Source of the DNA: Methylosinus sporium
GTDB lineage: Bacteria; Pseudomonadota; Alphaproteobacteria; Rhizobiales; Beijerinckiaceae
Length of the DNA stretch: 64,000 nucleotides
Reading direction: 5' to 3'
NCBI RefSeq assembly: GCF_003113265.1
Contig: NZ_PUIV01000011.1
Coordinates: forward strand, 1 to 64,000
In this document: positions 54,261 to 63,712 of the stretch, piece by piece
Layout of the letters: each line of letters starts with the position of its first letter
How positions within the stretch are numbered: the stretch's first letter is position 1
Notes under the pieces: model-generated
The model's database searches: none
Seen by the model: the letters and a program-made list of their open reading frames with translations, nothing else
Told to the model about the DNA's origin: nothing
Translations under genes and position numbers: made by a program

Positions 54261-54554
54261 ATGTGCGTCGGCTTTCCCATGACCATCGTCGAAGGCGACG
54301 CTTTCGAAGCGCTATGCGAGCGGCGCGGCGAACGGCAGAGCGTCTCCATGGCGCTGGTCGGCGCGCAACCCGCCGGGACCAAGGTGCTGGTCCATGTCGG
54401 CACGGCCGTCCGCGTGCTGGACCCGCTCGAGGCCGCGCAGATCGACGACGCTCTGGATGCGGTGGAAAAGGCCCTCGCCGGCGAGAATGTCGATCACCTT
54501 TTCGCCGATCTGGTCGATCGCGAGCCGCAGCTGCCGGAATTCCTGCGGAAGTGA
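54261..54554 (+). CDS. hupF: HupF, HypC-family hydrogenase chaperone
   Basis: A 97-residue HypC paralogue that begins MCVGFPM, with Cys2 needed for Fe-ligand transfer. VHVGTAVRVLDPLEAAQIDDALDAVEKAL matches HypC/HupF. In rhizobia HupF protects HupL maturation under higher oxygen. A separate hypC is present at 61294. It ends the first hup transcription unit. Confidence 0.92.
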   Translation: MCVGFPMTIVEGDAFEALCERRGERQSVSMALVGAQPAGTKVLVHVGTAVRVLDPLEAAQIDDALDAVEKALAGENVDHLFADLVDREPQLPEFLRK

Positions 54555-54559
54555 CGGCG

Positions 54560-54634
54560 CTGGAAGTCCTCTATCCAGAATGATAAGCTATCTTCCAGAT
54601 ATAGCTCGTCGAATCTTTGGCTCCAGCTGGAAAG
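54560..54634 (+). promoter_or_regulatory. Candidate upstream activator sites for hupG
   Basis: Related CTGGAA motifs: CTGGAAGTCCTCTATCCAG (54560-54577, with inverted ends CTGGA/TCCAG), TCTTCCAG (54591-54598, reverse orientation) and CTGGAAAG (54627-54634). They lie 50-125 bases upstream of the sigma-54 -24 element, the usual distance for NtrC-type activators, and share the octamer with the hupS region. Confidence 0.45.
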
Positions 54635-54681
54635 CTTCTTTCGACTCAGTCGCCTAGCTCGTCGCCTTCGCGGGCCGCCCA

Positions 54682-54697
54682 TGGCATGGCGATTGCG
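54682..54697 (+). promoter_or_regulatory. Second sigma-54 (-24/-12) promoter, ahead of hupG
   Basis: TGGCATGGCGATTGCG: GG at 54683-54684 and GC at 54695-54696 with ten bases between, a strong match. It should drive the hupG to hypE/hupR unit, starting ~12 bases downstream, ~25 bases before the hupG ATG. Confidence 0.8.
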
Positions 54698-54730
54698 GCC
54701 TCCTCGGCAAAAATAAAATGGGAGGACCGC

Positions 54731-55171
54731 ATGTCCGGGTCGTTGCAGCTGGCGCTGAGCGAAAAATCCGGCGTCGCTCTGCTGGACGAGACCAATATCG
54801 ACGCTTTTCTGGCCGCGCCGCCCGCCGCGAGCGCGCATACGCTGCTCTTCTTCGGCGGCGATCCGGACCAGCGCAGCGAGACCCATGACGTGGCGATCAT
54901 CTTTCCACAGCTGGTCAAAGCCTTCGCCGGAAGGCTGCGCGCCGCCATCATCGCGCCCACAGCCGAGAAGGCGCTGGAAGGACGCTTCAGCGTCTGCGTC
55001 TATCCGAGCCTCGTCGTGACCTATGGAAGCGAGACTCTCGGCGTGCTGCCGAAAGTCTATGACTGGTCCGAATATCTCTCGCGGATCGAGGCGCTGCTGC
55101 AATTGCAGGCCGCGCCGGCGAAAGAGCCGCGCGTGCGCATCACCTTCACGGAAGGGGAGACGAGCTCATGA
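54731..55171 (+). CDS. hupG: HupG/HyaE, thioredoxin-like hydrogenase chaperone
   Basis: A 146-residue HyaE/HupG with a thioredoxin-like fold but without CXXC (LLFFGGDPDQRSETHDVAIIFPQLVKAF; CVYPSLVVTYGSETLGVLPKVYDW). In E. coli HyaE binds the small-subunit Tat precursor. GGGAGGA lies before the ATG at 54731. It overlaps hupH by four bases. Confidence 0.9.
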   Translation: MSGSLQLALSEKSGVALLDETNIDAFLAAPPAASAHTLLFFGGDPDQRSETHDVAIIFPQLVKAFAGRLRAAIIAPTAEKALEGRFSVCVYPSLVVTYGSETLGVLPKVYDWSEYLSRIEALLQLQAAPAKEPRVRITFTEGETSS

Positions 55172-56022
55172 AAGCCGGATTCTGGGTTTCGCCCGACGGC
55201 GCCGACGAAGCGATGACGGTCATGCCGATCGGCTATGACGCCGAGGCGGAGACCAAGCGCAGCGTCATCGCTTTTCTCGCGACCGCGACCGGCGAGCAGG
55301 CCGTCGCCGAATGCCCCCGCGCGGCGGCTCTGCTGCCGCAGCTCGCCGATGCGCTCGCCGCGCAACGCGCCGATGCGCCGAGCAAGCTCTTCGACATAAC
55401 CGATTATGAGGCGAAAGAACGCGAGCTCATCGGCCAGGTGCTCGGCGAGGGCGAGGTGAGCGGCGTCGCCGCCCTCCCCGACGGCGTCACCGCGCAAATT
55501 CTCGAGGCCTCCATGGCGGGCCTGTGGCGCGTGCGCTTCACCGACGCCGAGGGACGGCTCACCGCCGATTATCTCGAGATCGCCGCCATTCCCCATGTCG
55601 TCGAGCGCGCAGCGGAAATCACCGCCGAGAGCATCGCCATAGGCGCGGAGCCGGAAGGCGCGATGAATGTGATGCCCATGCTGGCCGAGATCGACGCCCG
55701 TATGCGCGCGCATAAAGCCGGCGATCCGGCGCATGTCATCAATTTCTCGCTGCTGCCCGTGTCGGAGATCGACATGGAGCATTTGCAGCTCACGCTCGGC
55801 AATGGACCCGTGCAGCTTATCTCGCGCGGCTATGGCTCCGCCAAGATCACCGCGACCGGCGCCCGCAATGTGTGGTCGGTGCAATTCTTCAACGCCATGG
55901 GTACGATCATCCTCGACACGTTGGAGATCGGCGACACGCCCGCCGCGGCCTGCGCCGCCGACGAGGATTTCCACGATTCGGCGGAACGTCTGCGCGAGAT
56001 TCACGAGGCCTATTTCACATGA
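55168..56022 (+). CDS. hupH: HupH/HyaF hydrogenase assembly protein
   Basis: A 284-residue HupH. Two related halves are visible: [36 protein letters not shown] and [52 protein letters not shown]. The family aids HupS/HupL assembly in rhizobia. Four-base overlaps with both neighbours suggest coupled translation. Confidence 0.92.
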   Translation: MKAGFWVSPDGADEAMTVMPIGYDAEAETKRSVIAFLATATGEQAVAECPRAAALLPQLADALAAQRADAPSKLFDITDYEAKERELIGQVLGEGEVSGVAALPDGVTAQILEASMAGLWRVRFTDAEGRLTADYLEIAAIPHVVERAAEITAESIAIGAEPEGAMNVMPMLAEIDARMRAHKAGDPAHVINFSLLPVSEIDMEHLQLTLGNGPVQLISRGYGSAKITATGARNVWSVQFFNAMGTIILDTLEIGDTPAAACAADEDFHDSAERLREIHEAYFT

Positions 56023-56216
56023 GCGACGAAACGCTTCGCGATATCGCCCCCGACGCGCGCATGGAATGCGGCGTGTGCTGGCATGTCTATGATCCGGCCG
56101 AGGGCGATCCCGTCTGGCAAGTGCCGCCGGGCGTCGCCTTCGCCGATCTTCCCGCAGACTGGCGCTGCCCCGAATGCGACGCGCCGCAAGAGAAATTCTT
56201 GAGGTGCGAGAATTGA
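56019..56216 (+). CDS. hupI: HupI rubredoxin
   Basis: A 65-residue rubredoxin. The iron is held by two CXXC pairs: [17 protein letters not shown] and [14 protein letters not shown]. HupI is associated with hydrogenase assembly, probably protecting or building Fe-S centres of HupS under oxygen. It starts at ATG 56019 inside the hupH stop (ATGA). Confidence 0.95.
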   Translation: MSDETLRDIAPDARMECGVCWHVYDPAEGDPVWQVPPGVAFADLPADWRCPECDAPQEKFLRCEN

Positions 56217-56713
56217 GCGACGCCGCGGCGAGAGGCGAGAAACTCGCGGATTTCTACCGCCGCGTCCATGAGACGTCGATGCGGGACTCCGGCCTCTGCA
56301 ACGAGGCGCTCGCAGTGGAGCCGGTGGGCTTTCGCGACTTCGGCCCTTATGCGCTGGGCGTGATCGTCACGCCCTGGTTCGCCAATCTCGTCGTCACCGC
56401 GCCACGCGAGGGCGCCGATGCGCCCTTTCCCGATCCGGCGCGGCTGCAATTGCGCTTTCCGGCCGGCGACGTCGAATTCAATGTCAGCGAGATCGAGGGT
56501 TTCGGCCGCATCGCCGCCTGCTCGCTGTTCTCGCCCATGGATGATTTCGCCGATTACGAGGCGGCGCGGACCGCAGCGCGCGCGGCGCTCGACGCTCTGC
56601 TCGATCCCGCGATGAACGAGACGCCAAAGCGCGAGCCCGAGCCTACCGCGGCCCTCGATCGGCGCGCATTGTTCGGCGGCCGTCGACGCAGCGACGAAGA
56701 GGCCTCGCCATGA
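56213..56713 (+). CDS. hupJ: HupJ/HybE hydrogenase assembly chaperone
   Basis: A 166-residue protein starting at TTG 56213, within the hupI stop (TTGA), with GAGGTGCGAG before it. [24 protein letters not shown] and [15 protein letters not shown] are the HybE/HupJ signature, and [31 protein letters not shown] follows. The family proofreads Tat export of the small subunit. It overlaps hupK by four bases. Confidence 0.9.
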   Translation: MSDAAARGEKLADFYRRVHETSMRDSGLCNEALAVEPVGFRDFGPYALGVIVTPWFANLVVTAPREGADAPFPDPARLQLRFPAGDVEFNVSEIEGFGRIAACSLFSPMDDFADYEAARTAARAALDALLDPAMNETPKREPEPTAALDRRALFGGRRRSDEEASP

Positions 56714-57774
56714 GCGTGGGCGCCGATCTCGGAGGGCTCGGCCCCGGCGCGATCTCCATCGTCGCCGAGCTCGCCGATGATCGCATCTGCTCGGTGCGCG
56801 TGCGCTCGAGCCGGCCCGCTCATCTCACGCGTCTGTTTCGCGGACGCCCCGCCGCGGAAGTCGCGCCGCTCGCCGGACGGCTGTTCTCCCTCTGCGGCCT
56901 CTCCCACGCTTTCGCCGCCTCGCGCGCCATCGCCGCGGCGCGCGGAGAAATGCGCAAGCCCACGCCGCAAAATCTCGTCGCGCTCGATTGCGAGCGCCTC
57001 TCCGAGACATTGCGCGCGCTGACGACAATGGCGGAGGACGCTGTTCCGCCGACGGCCCTGCGCGCGGTTCTGGCGCTGACGCGCGAGCTCGCGACAGGCG
57101 ACGCGCGCGACCGCGGCGCGACCGCCGCCCGCCTGCGCGCCGAAGCGGCGAAGCTCGGCCTGCCGGACGCTTCCAACTCGGCCGCGAGCAGCGATACGCC
57201 TTTCGGCAAATTGTCGCGCGAGCTGGCGCGCAGCCCCGCCATAGCCGCGAGCGCGCCCGATACGCTGCGCGCGGAGGACGACGGCGCCGTGCTAGAAGGA
57301 ATAAGGGCGCAGGGCGAAAGCTTCAGCGCTACGCCCAGCATCGCCGGCCGCGCACCGGAGACCGGCGCCTTCGCGCGTCATTGGCGCGAGACCGATCTCT
57401 CGCGCGGCGCAATCTGCGCGCGCTTTTCCGCGCGCATGATCGATCTCGATCGGCTCGTGACGCGCCTCTCCGACGGCGCCGAAGACGCCTCCCGCAGCGA
57501 GGCTCCCGCCACACGAGAAGCCTATTGCGCGGTCGAAACTTCACGCGGGAAGCTGTATCATTGGGTTCGGCTCACACCGGACGATAGGATCGAGAATTAT
57601 GCGATCGTCGCGCCGACAGAATGGAATTTCCATCCCGCCGGACCTTTCGTCGCCGCTCTGCTCGGCGCGCGCATTCCGCGCGCCGCGGCGGCGCAGACGA
57701 TCACACGGCTCGCAGGCCTCTTCGATCCCTGCGTCGCCTTTCGCGTCGAGATTCGCGAGGCCGCCTATGCATGA
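56710..57774 (+). CDS. hupK: HupK, hydrogenase large-subunit-like assembly protein
   Basis: A 354-residue HupK. It resembles a shortened large subunit whose Ni-Fe ligand motifs are partly lost: the N-terminal motif is reduced to LFSLCGLSHA and the C-terminal one to LFDPCVAFRVEI. HYHWVRLTPDDRIENYAIVAPTEWNFHP-like text (YHWVRL..NYAIVAPTEWNF) matches HupL/HupV. It may act as a scaffold for the Fe(CN)2CO unit. The middle (~120-200) is Ala/Arg-rich and poorly conserved. It overlaps hypA by eight bases. Confidence 0.88.
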   Translation: MSVGADLGGLGPGAISIVAELADDRICSVRVRSSRPAHLTRLFRGRPAAEVAPLAGRLFSLCGLSHAFAASRAIAAARGEMRKPTPQNLVALDCERLSETLRALTTMAEDAVPPTALRAVLALTRELATGDARDRGATAARLRAEAAKLGLPDASNSAASSDTPFGKLSRELARSPAIAASAPDTLRAEDDGAVLEGIRAQGESFSATPSIAGRAPETGAFARHWRETDLSRGAICARFSARMIDLDRLVTRLSDGAEDASRSEAPATREAYCAVETSRGKLYHWVRLTPDDRIENYAIVAPTEWNFHPAGPFVAALLGARIPRAAAAQTITRLAGLFDPCVAFRVEIREAAYA

Positions 57775-58108
57775 GATGGCGCTGACCGAGAGCATCGTCG
57801 AGCTGATCGAGGAAGAAAGCCGCAAGCAGGGCTTTTCGCGCGTACGCGTGGTGCGGCTCGAGATCGGCGCGCTCAGCCATGTGGAGCCGGAGGCGATCCG
57901 CTTCTGCTTCGAGGCGGTGGCGCATGGCGGAATCGTCCAGGGCGCGCGGCTCGACATTGTGCGCACTCCCGGCGAAGGCTGGTGCCTCGATTGCGCCAAG
58001 ACCGTCGCCGTCGAAGAAAGATTTGGTCCTTGCCCGGACTGCGGCGGATACCATGTCCAAGTCACGGGCGGCGAGGATATGCGGGTGCAGGAACTGGAGG
58101 TCGACTAA
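57767..58108 (+). CDS. hypA: HypA nickel-insertion protein
   Basis: A 113-residue zinc/nickel metallochaperone. It begins [10 protein letters not shown], with His2 binding Ni. The zinc site is formed by CLDC and CPDC ([21 protein letters not shown]). HypA hands Ni to the large subunit with HypB. It shares the A of TAATG with hypB. Confidence 0.97.
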   Translation: MHEMALTESIVELIEEESRKQGFSRVRVVRLEIGALSHVEPEAIRFCFEAVAHGGIVQGARLDIVRTPGEGWCLDCAKTVAVEERFGPCPDCGGYHVQVTGGEDMRVQELEVD

Positions 58109-59082
58109 TGTGCACGGTCTGCGGCTGCGGAACTTCCAGCATCGAAGGAAAGCCAGAACATAGCCACGACCATCCGCATGATCATGCGCATGGCCACGCT
58201 CACGATCATCATCATGGTCATGACCACGATCACGATCACCACCATGACCACGATCATCATCATGATCACCCGCATCCGCACGATCATGACCATCATCATG
58301 CGCATGATGGCGATCACGCGCATGACGACCACGGCCATCGTCACGATTATGGCTCCGGCGCCGCGGGCGTTCATGTTCCCGGCCTCAGCCAGGAGCGTAT
58401 CGTCCGCATAGAGCGAGATATTCTCTCCAAGAACAACGACCACGCGCGCGAGAACCGGGTGCGCTTCGAGCAATCCGGCGTCTTTGCGCTCAACTTCGTC
58501 TCCAGCCCCGGCTCCGGCAAGACGCAGCTTCTCGTGCGCACGATCACCGATCTGAAAGACCGCTTTCCCATTTCCGTCATCGAAGGCGATCAGCAGACGT
58601 CCAATGACGCGGAGCGGATCCGCGCGACAGGCGTTTCGGCCTTGCAGATCAACACCGGCAAGGGCTGCCATCTCGACGCGCATATGGTCTCTCGCGCGCT
58701 CGCCGAGCTCGCTGTCGCGCCCTCCTCGCTGCTCTTCATCGAGAATGTCGGCAATCTCGTCTGCCCCGCCGCCTTCGATCTCGGCGAGGCGCATAAGATC
58801 GTCGTGCTCTCGGTGACGGAGGGCGAGGACAAGCCGCTCAAATATCCCGAAATGTTCGCGGCCTCCGATCTCATACTGCTGAACAAATCCGATCTTCTGC
58901 CGCATGTGGAGTTCGACGTCGGGCGCTGTCTCGCCAATGCGTTGAAGGTCAATCCCGATTTGCAGACATTGGTCGTCTCCGCGCGCACCGGCGACGGCAT
59001 GGCGGCCTTCTACGCCTGGATCGAGGCGCGCGCGGCGCGGGCCGCCGCGAGAAGCGCGCGCGCCGCCGCCGCGGCGAAGTGA
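58108..59082 (+). CDS. hypB: HypB GTPase with long polyhistidine region
   Basis: A 324-residue Ni-insertion GTPase. The N-terminus has the Ni-binding MCTVCGCG motif; residues ~18-80 contain ~34 His alternating with Asp, probably for nickel storage. The GTPase part has the P-loop SSPGSGKT (132-139), [13 protein letters not shown], the zinc/Ni site [26 protein letters not shown] and NKSDLLPH. The Ala/Arg-rich tail is unremarkable. Confidence 0.97.
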   Translation: MCTVCGCGTSSIEGKPEHSHDHPHDHAHGHAHDHHHGHDHDHDHHHDHDHHHDHPHPHDHDHHHAHDGDHAHDDHGHRHDYGSGAAGVHVPGLSQERIVRIERDILSKNNDHARENRVRFEQSGVFALNFVSSPGSGKTQLLVRTITDLKDRFPISVIEGDQQTSNDAERIRATGVSALQINTGKGCHLDAHMVSRALAELAVAPSSLLFIENVGNLVCPAAFDLGEAHKIVVLSVTEGEDKPLKYPEMFAASDLILLNKSDLLPHVEFDVGRCLANALKVNPDLQTLVVSARTGDGMAAFYAWIEARAARAAARSARAAAAAK

Positions 59083-59095
59083 GGAGAAAAGGCTT

Positions 59096-61288
59096 ATGCC
59101 GTCGAGCGAGGCGACGAGGCTGAGATTGCGCGTGACCGGCGCCGTGCAGGGCGTCGGCTTTCGGCCCTTCGTGCATTCGCTCGCCGACCGCTACGCCCTC
59201 GCCGGCTTCGTGCGCAATGATTCGCAAGGCGTGCTGATGGAGGTGGAAGGCGCGCGCGTCGATGATTTCGTCGCGGCGCTGAAACGCGAGCCGCCGCCGC
59301 TCGCGCGCATCGACACGCTGGAATGCGAGACGATCACGCCGCTGCGCGACGCGAAATTCTCGATCGAGCCGAGCCGCGACGGCAAGACGCAGACGCGCAT
59401 CACGCCGGACGCCGCCGTCTGCGACGACTGCCTGAGTGATCTCTTCGATCCGAAGAGCCGCTTCTATCTCTATCCTTTCGTCAATTGTACCCATTGCGGC
59501 CCACGCTACACGCTGACGCGGCGCCTGCCCTATGATCGTGCGCAAACCTCTATGGCGCCTTTCGCAATGTGCGAGGATTGCGCGCGCGATTACGCCGATC
59601 CGACCAACAGGCGCTTCCACGCGCAGCCGATCGCTTGCCCGAAATGTGGTCCGCGGCTCGATCATTCGATCGAGCAGATCGTCACGGCTCTCCAGAGCGG
59701 CGGAATCGTCGCGCTGAAAGGAATCGGCGGCTTTCACCTCCTCTGCGATGCGCGCAATGAAGCCGCCGTCGCCGAACTGCGCCGCCGCAAGGGCCGCGAC
59801 GCCAAGCCCTTCGCCATTATGGTCGCCGACGCTGCGGCGGCGACGGGCGCCGGCCTCTTCGACGCGCAATCGCTACGCCTGCTGCAATCGCGCGCGCGGC
59901 CCATCGTCATCGTCGAAAAGCGCGAGGACTTCGCTCCCTCCATCGCGCCCTGCCTCTCGCGCATCGGCGTCATTCTGCCCTATGCGCCGCTGCATCGTCT
60001 GCTGTTTCACGCCGCCGCGGATCTGGCGCTCGTCGCCACCAGCGCCAATCCGAGCGGCGAGCCGCTGATCGTCGATGACGACGAGGCGCGCGAGAAGCTC
60101 GCCTCCATCGCCGATCTCATCGTCGGCCATGATCGCGCCATCGTCGCGCGCGCGGACGATAGCGTGATGTCCGTCATCGCCGGCGCGCCCGCTTTCTTGC
60201 GTCGCGCGCGCGGTTTCATTCCCGAGCCCGTCGCGCTTACGAATGACGGCCCCGACACTCTGGCGCTCGGCGCGCATCTCAAATCCACCATCACCGTCAC
60301 GCGCGGACGCGAGGCTTTCGTCTCGACGCATATCGGCTCGCTCGACGATCGCGCGACGATCGATTTCTTTCGCGAAACCATCGCGCGAATGCTCGACATT
60401 CTCGATGTGAAGCCCGAGCGCGTCGCCTGCGATCTCCACCCTGATCTCGCCTCGACGCGCTACGCCGAAGAGACCGGCCTGCCCGTCATTCGCGTGCAGC
60501 ATCACGCCGCCCATATCGCCGCGATCGCCGCCGAGCATAAAATCGAAGGCCCCGTCCTCGGCGCTGCGCTCGACGGCCATGGCTATGGCGACGACGGCGG
60601 CGCCTGGGGCGGCGAGCTGATGCTGGTCGATGAAGGCTATTGGCGCCGGCTGGGCCATATCGCGCCTCTGCCGCTGCCCGGCGGCGACCGCGCCGCGCGC
60701 GAGCCTTGGCGCATGGGCGTCGCCGCGCTCGCCGCGCAGGACCGCTGCGGCGATGTGTTCGATCGCTTTCCCGGCATGGAGCTCGCCGGCAAAGTGGCCA
60801 TGCTGGCGAGCGCGCCAAATGTCGCGCGAACGACGAGCCTCGGCCGCATGTTCGACGCCGCAGCTGCGTTGCTCGGCGTGCGGCTCATGCAGCAATATGA
60901 AGGGCAGGCGGCGATGGAGCTGGAGGCGCTGTGCAAAAGCCCGCGCGCGCTCGACAATGGCTACCGAATCGAGAGCCACATTCTCGATCTGACCAAGCTC
61001 TTCGCCGCGCTGCTGAAGCCAGGCCTCTCCGCAGCGCAGGGCGCCGAGCTGCTTCATGGAACGCTGATCGAAGCGCTCGCGCAATGGCTCCGCGCGGCGG
61101 CGCAAGCGCGCGGCCATACGCGCGTCGCGCTCGGCGGCGGCTGCATGATGAACAAAATTCTCGCCGAGGGTCTCGTCTCGCGCCTTCGCGATTTTGGAAT
61201 AGAAGCGCTGCTCGCACGCGCTGCGCCGACGAATGACGGCGGACTCTCGCTCGGCCAAGCCCATATTGCGCGAATGAGAAAGGTCTAA
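59096..61288 (+). CDS. hypF: HypF carbamoyltransferase
   Basis: A 730-residue enzyme that makes the thiocarboxamide on HypE from carbamoyl phosphate, the source of the CN ligands. In order: acylphosphatase domain (RVTGAVQGVGFRPFVHSLA), two zinc-finger pairs (CDDCLSDL..CTHCGPRYT; CEDCARDY..CPKCGP), YrdC-like domain (ALKGIGGFHLLCDA; KPFAIMV; TSANPSGEPL) and Kae1-like domain (VQHHAAHIAAIAAEH; LDGHGYGDDGGAWGGEL; ALGGGCMMNK). GGAG lies before the ATG. Confidence 0.97.
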   Translation: MPSSEATRLRLRVTGAVQGVGFRPFVHSLADRYALAGFVRNDSQGVLMEVEGARVDDFVAALKREPPPLARIDTLECETITPLRDAKFSIEPSRDGKTQTRITPDAAVCDDCLSDLFDPKSRFYLYPFVNCTHCGPRYTLTRRLPYDRAQTSMAPFAMCEDCARDYADPTNRRFHAQPIACPKCGPRLDHSIEQIVTALQSGGIVALKGIGGFHLLCDARNEAAVAELRRRKGRDAKPFAIMVADAAAATGAGLFDAQSLRLLQSRARPIVIVEKREDFAPSIAPCLSRIGVILPYAPLHRLLFHAAADLALVATSANPSGEPLIVDDDEAREKLASIADLIVGHDRAIVARADDSVMSVIAGAPAFLRRARGFIPEPVALTNDGPDTLALGAHLKSTITVTRGREAFVSTHIGSLDDRATIDFFRETIARMLDILDVKPERVACDLHPDLASTRYAEETGLPVIRVQHHAAHIAAIAAEHKIEGPVLGAALDGHGYGDDGGAWGGELMLVDEGYWRRLGHIAPLPLPGGDRAAREPWRMGVAALAAQDRCGDVFDRFPGMELAGKVAMLASAPNVARTTSLGRMFDAAAALLGVRLMQQYEGQAAMELEALCKSPRALDNGYRIESHILDLTKLFAALLKPGLSAAQGAELLHGTLIEALAQWLRAAAQARGHTRVALGGGCMMNKILAEGLVSRLRDFGIEALLARAAPTNDGGLSLGQAHIARMRKV

Positions 61289-61293
61289 CGCAG

Positions 61294-61524
61294 ATGTGCC
61301 TCGCCATTCCCGCTCGCGTTGAGGAACTGCTGCCCGACGATATGGCGCGCGTCAGCGTCGATGGCGTCGGCAAGCTGGTGTCGGTCGCGCTCGTCGATGG
61401 TCTCGCGATCGGCGATTATGTCGTGCTGCATGTCGGCTATGCGCTCGCCAAGATCGACGAGGAAGAGGCGATGGCGACGCTTGCTCTGCTGCGCGAGGCC
61501 GCGGCGCTGGGAGACGCGCAATGA
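61294..61524 (+). CDS. hypC: HypC hydrogenase maturation chaperone
   Basis: A 76-residue chaperone that starts MCLAIPARVEEL, where Cys2 binds the Fe(CN)2CO unit and delivers it from HypD to the large subunit. VHVGYALAKIDEEEA is the family C-terminal helix. It overlaps hypD by four bases (ATGA). Confidence 0.97.
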   Translation: MCLAIPARVEELLPDDMARVSVDGVGKLVSVALVDGLAIGDYVVLHVGYALAKIDEEEAMATLALLREAAALGDAQ

Positions 61525-62654
61525 AGCATGTCGACGAATATCGCGACGGCAATCTCGCCCGCGCCATAGCGCAGCGCATCGCCGCAGAAGCGCAGAGCGA
61601 TCGGCAATATCGCTTCATGGAGTTTTGCGGCGGCCATACGCATGCGATCTCGCGCTATGGCATTGAGGATCTGCTGCCCGAGAATATTCGCCTCATTCAC
61701 GGCCCCGGCTGCCCCGTCTGCGTGCTGCCGATGGGCCGCATAGACGACGCCATTCGCCTCGCCGCGCGCGAGGAGGTGACGCTCTGCACCTATGCCGATC
61801 TGATGCGCGTGCCCGCCTCCGGCGGCTCCAGCCTGATGAAAGCCAAGGCGAACGGCGCTGATATTCGCATGGTCTATTCGACGCTCGACGCCATCGCCAT
61901 CGCCGAGAAGGAGCCGCAGCGCCAAGTCGTCTTCTTCGCCATAGGCTTCGAGACGACGACGCCGCCGACCGCGCTCGCCATTCGCCTCGCGCAGAAGAAG
62001 GGCCTCAAGAATTTCTCGATCTTCTGCAATCATGTGCTGACGCCGGCGGCGATGCAGGCCATTCTCGACACCGATAATGGCGTCGAGATCGAAGGCTTCG
62101 TCGGCCCCGCGCATGTCTCCACCGTCATCGGCTCCGCGCCCTATCGACGTTTCGCCAGCGATTATCACAAGCCCGTCGTCATCGCCGGCTTCGAGCCGCT
62201 GGATGTACTGCAGGCCATTTTGATGCTGCTGCGGCAGATCAACGAGGGCCGCTGCGAGATCGAGAATCAATATCGCCGCGCCGTCACCGAGAGCGGTAAC
62301 GCCAAAGCCATCGACGAAGTCGCGGAGATTTTCGACCTGCGCGAGGCCTTCGAGTGGCGCGGGCTCGGCGAGATTCCGCACAGCGCGCTGAAGCTGCGCG
62401 AAGCCTACGCCGACTATGACGCAGAGCGCCGCTTCGCCATGGAGACCAAGCCGGCGCGCGATAATCCGGCCTGCGAATGCGGCGCGATTCTGCGCGGGCA
62501 GAAGCGCCCGCAGGACTGCAAGCTGTTCGGCGTCGCCTGCACGCCGGAGACGCCAATGGGCTCCTGCATGGTCTCCTCGGAAGGTTCTTGCGCGGCCTAT
62601 TGGGCTTATGGAAGATTCCGGCAATATCAAAACGAAGCGCGGAAAGCGTCATGA
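61521..62654 (+). CDS. hypD: HypD Fe-S protein of Fe(CN)2CO assembly
   Basis: A 377-residue HypD, the scaffold on which Fe(CN)2CO is built. FMEFCGGHTHAISRYGI (Cys involved in Fe binding), HGPGCPVCVLPMGRID, FFAIGFETTTPPTAL, FVGPAHVSTVIG, and the 4Fe-4S Cys set near the C-terminus (CECGAILRGQKRPQDCKLFGVACTPETPMGSCMVSSEGSCAAYW) are present. It overlaps hypE by four bases. Confidence 0.97.
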   Translation: MKHVDEYRDGNLARAIAQRIAAEAQSDRQYRFMEFCGGHTHAISRYGIEDLLPENIRLIHGPGCPVCVLPMGRIDDAIRLAAREEVTLCTYADLMRVPASGGSSLMKAKANGADIRMVYSTLDAIAIAEKEPQRQVVFFAIGFETTTPPTALAIRLAQKKGLKNFSIFCNHVLTPAAMQAILDTDNGVEIEGFVGPAHVSTVIGSAPYRRFASDYHKPVVIAGFEPLDVLQAILMLLRQINEGRCEIENQYRRAVTESGNAKAIDEVAEIFDLREAFEWRGLGEIPHSALKLREAYADYDAERRFAMETKPARDNPACECGAILRGQKRPQDCKLFGVACTPETPMGSCMVSSEGSCAAYWAYGRFRQYQNEARKAS

Positions 62655-63700
62655 ACAAGCATGAGCCGGGGGGCCGCAAGCTCGATCTCCGCAATGGCCG
62701 CGTGGAGCTATCGCACGGCTCCGGCGGACGCGCCATGGCGCGGCTGATCGGCGAGATTTTTTACGCCGCCTTCGACAATGAATGGCTCGCCGCTGGCAAT
62801 GATCAAGCGGCCTTCGACATTCCCGCCGGACGCATGGCGATGACGACGGACGGCTATGTCGTCTCGCCCTTGTTCTTTCCGGGCGGCGATATCGGCAAGC
62901 TCGCCGTGCATGGCACGATCAACGACATCGCCATGGCCGGCGCGCGGCCGCTGCATATGTCGGCGAGCTTCATCGTAGAGGAAGGCTTTCCGCTCGCCGA
63001 GCTGAAGCTGATTGCAGAGAGCATGGGTGAAGCTTCGCGCGCGGCCGGCGTCGCCATCGTCACCGGCGACACCAAAGTGGTGGAGCGCGGCAAGGCGGAT
63101 GGCGTCTTTATCTCGACGAGCTGCGTCGGGATCATTCCGGCCGGGCTCGCGCTATCAGGCGACAAGGCGCGGCCAGGCGATGTCGTGCTGCTCTCCGGCT
63201 CCATCGGCGATCATGGCGTCGCGGTCATGTCGAAGCGCGAGAATCTCTCCTTCGATACAGAAGTTCTGTCCGACACGGCGGCGCTGCACGAGCTCGTCGC
63301 CGCAATGGTGGAGACCGCTGGCGACGCGATTCGTCTGATGCGAGATCCGACGCGCGGCGGCGTGGCGGCGACGCTCAATGAGATCGCGCATCAATCACGC
63401 GTCGGCGTGCGCATCGACGAGAAAGCCATCCCCGTCGCGCCGCAAGTGGCCGCCGCCTGCGAGCTGCTGGGGCTCGATCCTCTGCATGTCGCCAATGAGG
63501 GCAAGCTCCTCGCCGTGGTCACGTGCGAGGCCGCCGATGCGCTGCTCGCCGCGATGCGCGCGCATCCGCTGGGCGCGCAAGCGGCGCGCATCGGCGAGAT
63601 CGTCGCTGATGAGCATTGCTTCGTGCAGATGACGACCGCTTTCGGCGGCGGCCGCATCATCGACTGGCTCTCCGGCGAGCAATTGCCGCGCATCTGCTGA
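62651..63700 (+). CDS. hypE: HypE dehydratase
   Basis: A 349-residue PurM-like protein that converts the C-terminal carbamoyl-Cys to thiocyanate and passes CN to HypD. The C-terminal Cys349 (..LPRIC) is the acceptor. VELSHGSGGRAMARLIGEIF, DGYVVSPLFFPGGDIGKLAVHGTINDIAMAGA, VTGDTKVVERGKADG and RDPTRGGVAATLNEIA are typical. Confidence 0.97.
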   Translation: MNKHEPGGRKLDLRNGRVELSHGSGGRAMARLIGEIFYAAFDNEWLAAGNDQAAFDIPAGRMAMTTDGYVVSPLFFPGGDIGKLAVHGTINDIAMAGARPLHMSASFIVEEGFPLAELKLIAESMGEASRAAGVAIVTGDTKVVERGKADGVFISTSCVGIIPAGLALSGDKARPGDVVLLSGSIGDHGVAVMSKRENLSFDTEVLSDTAALHELVAAMVETAGDAIRLMRDPTRGGVAATLNEIAHQSRVGVRIDEKAIPVAPQVAAACELLGLDPLHVANEGKLLAVVTCEAADALLAAMRAHPLGAQAARIGEIVADEHCFVQMTTAFGGGRIIDWLSGEQLPRIC

Positions 63701-63712
63701 GCGAGAGGCGAG

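Noticed and set aside
56710-57774. hupK as a broken large-subunit pseudogene
   Set aside because: HupK is an established assembly protein that naturally has reduced Ni-Fe motifs, and its overlaps with hupJ and hypA show an intact operon gene.
58105-58905. A - frame rich in Met/Ile/Val opposite hypB
   Set aside because: It is the reverse reading of the poly-His codons of hypB; the hydrophobic look is an artefact.
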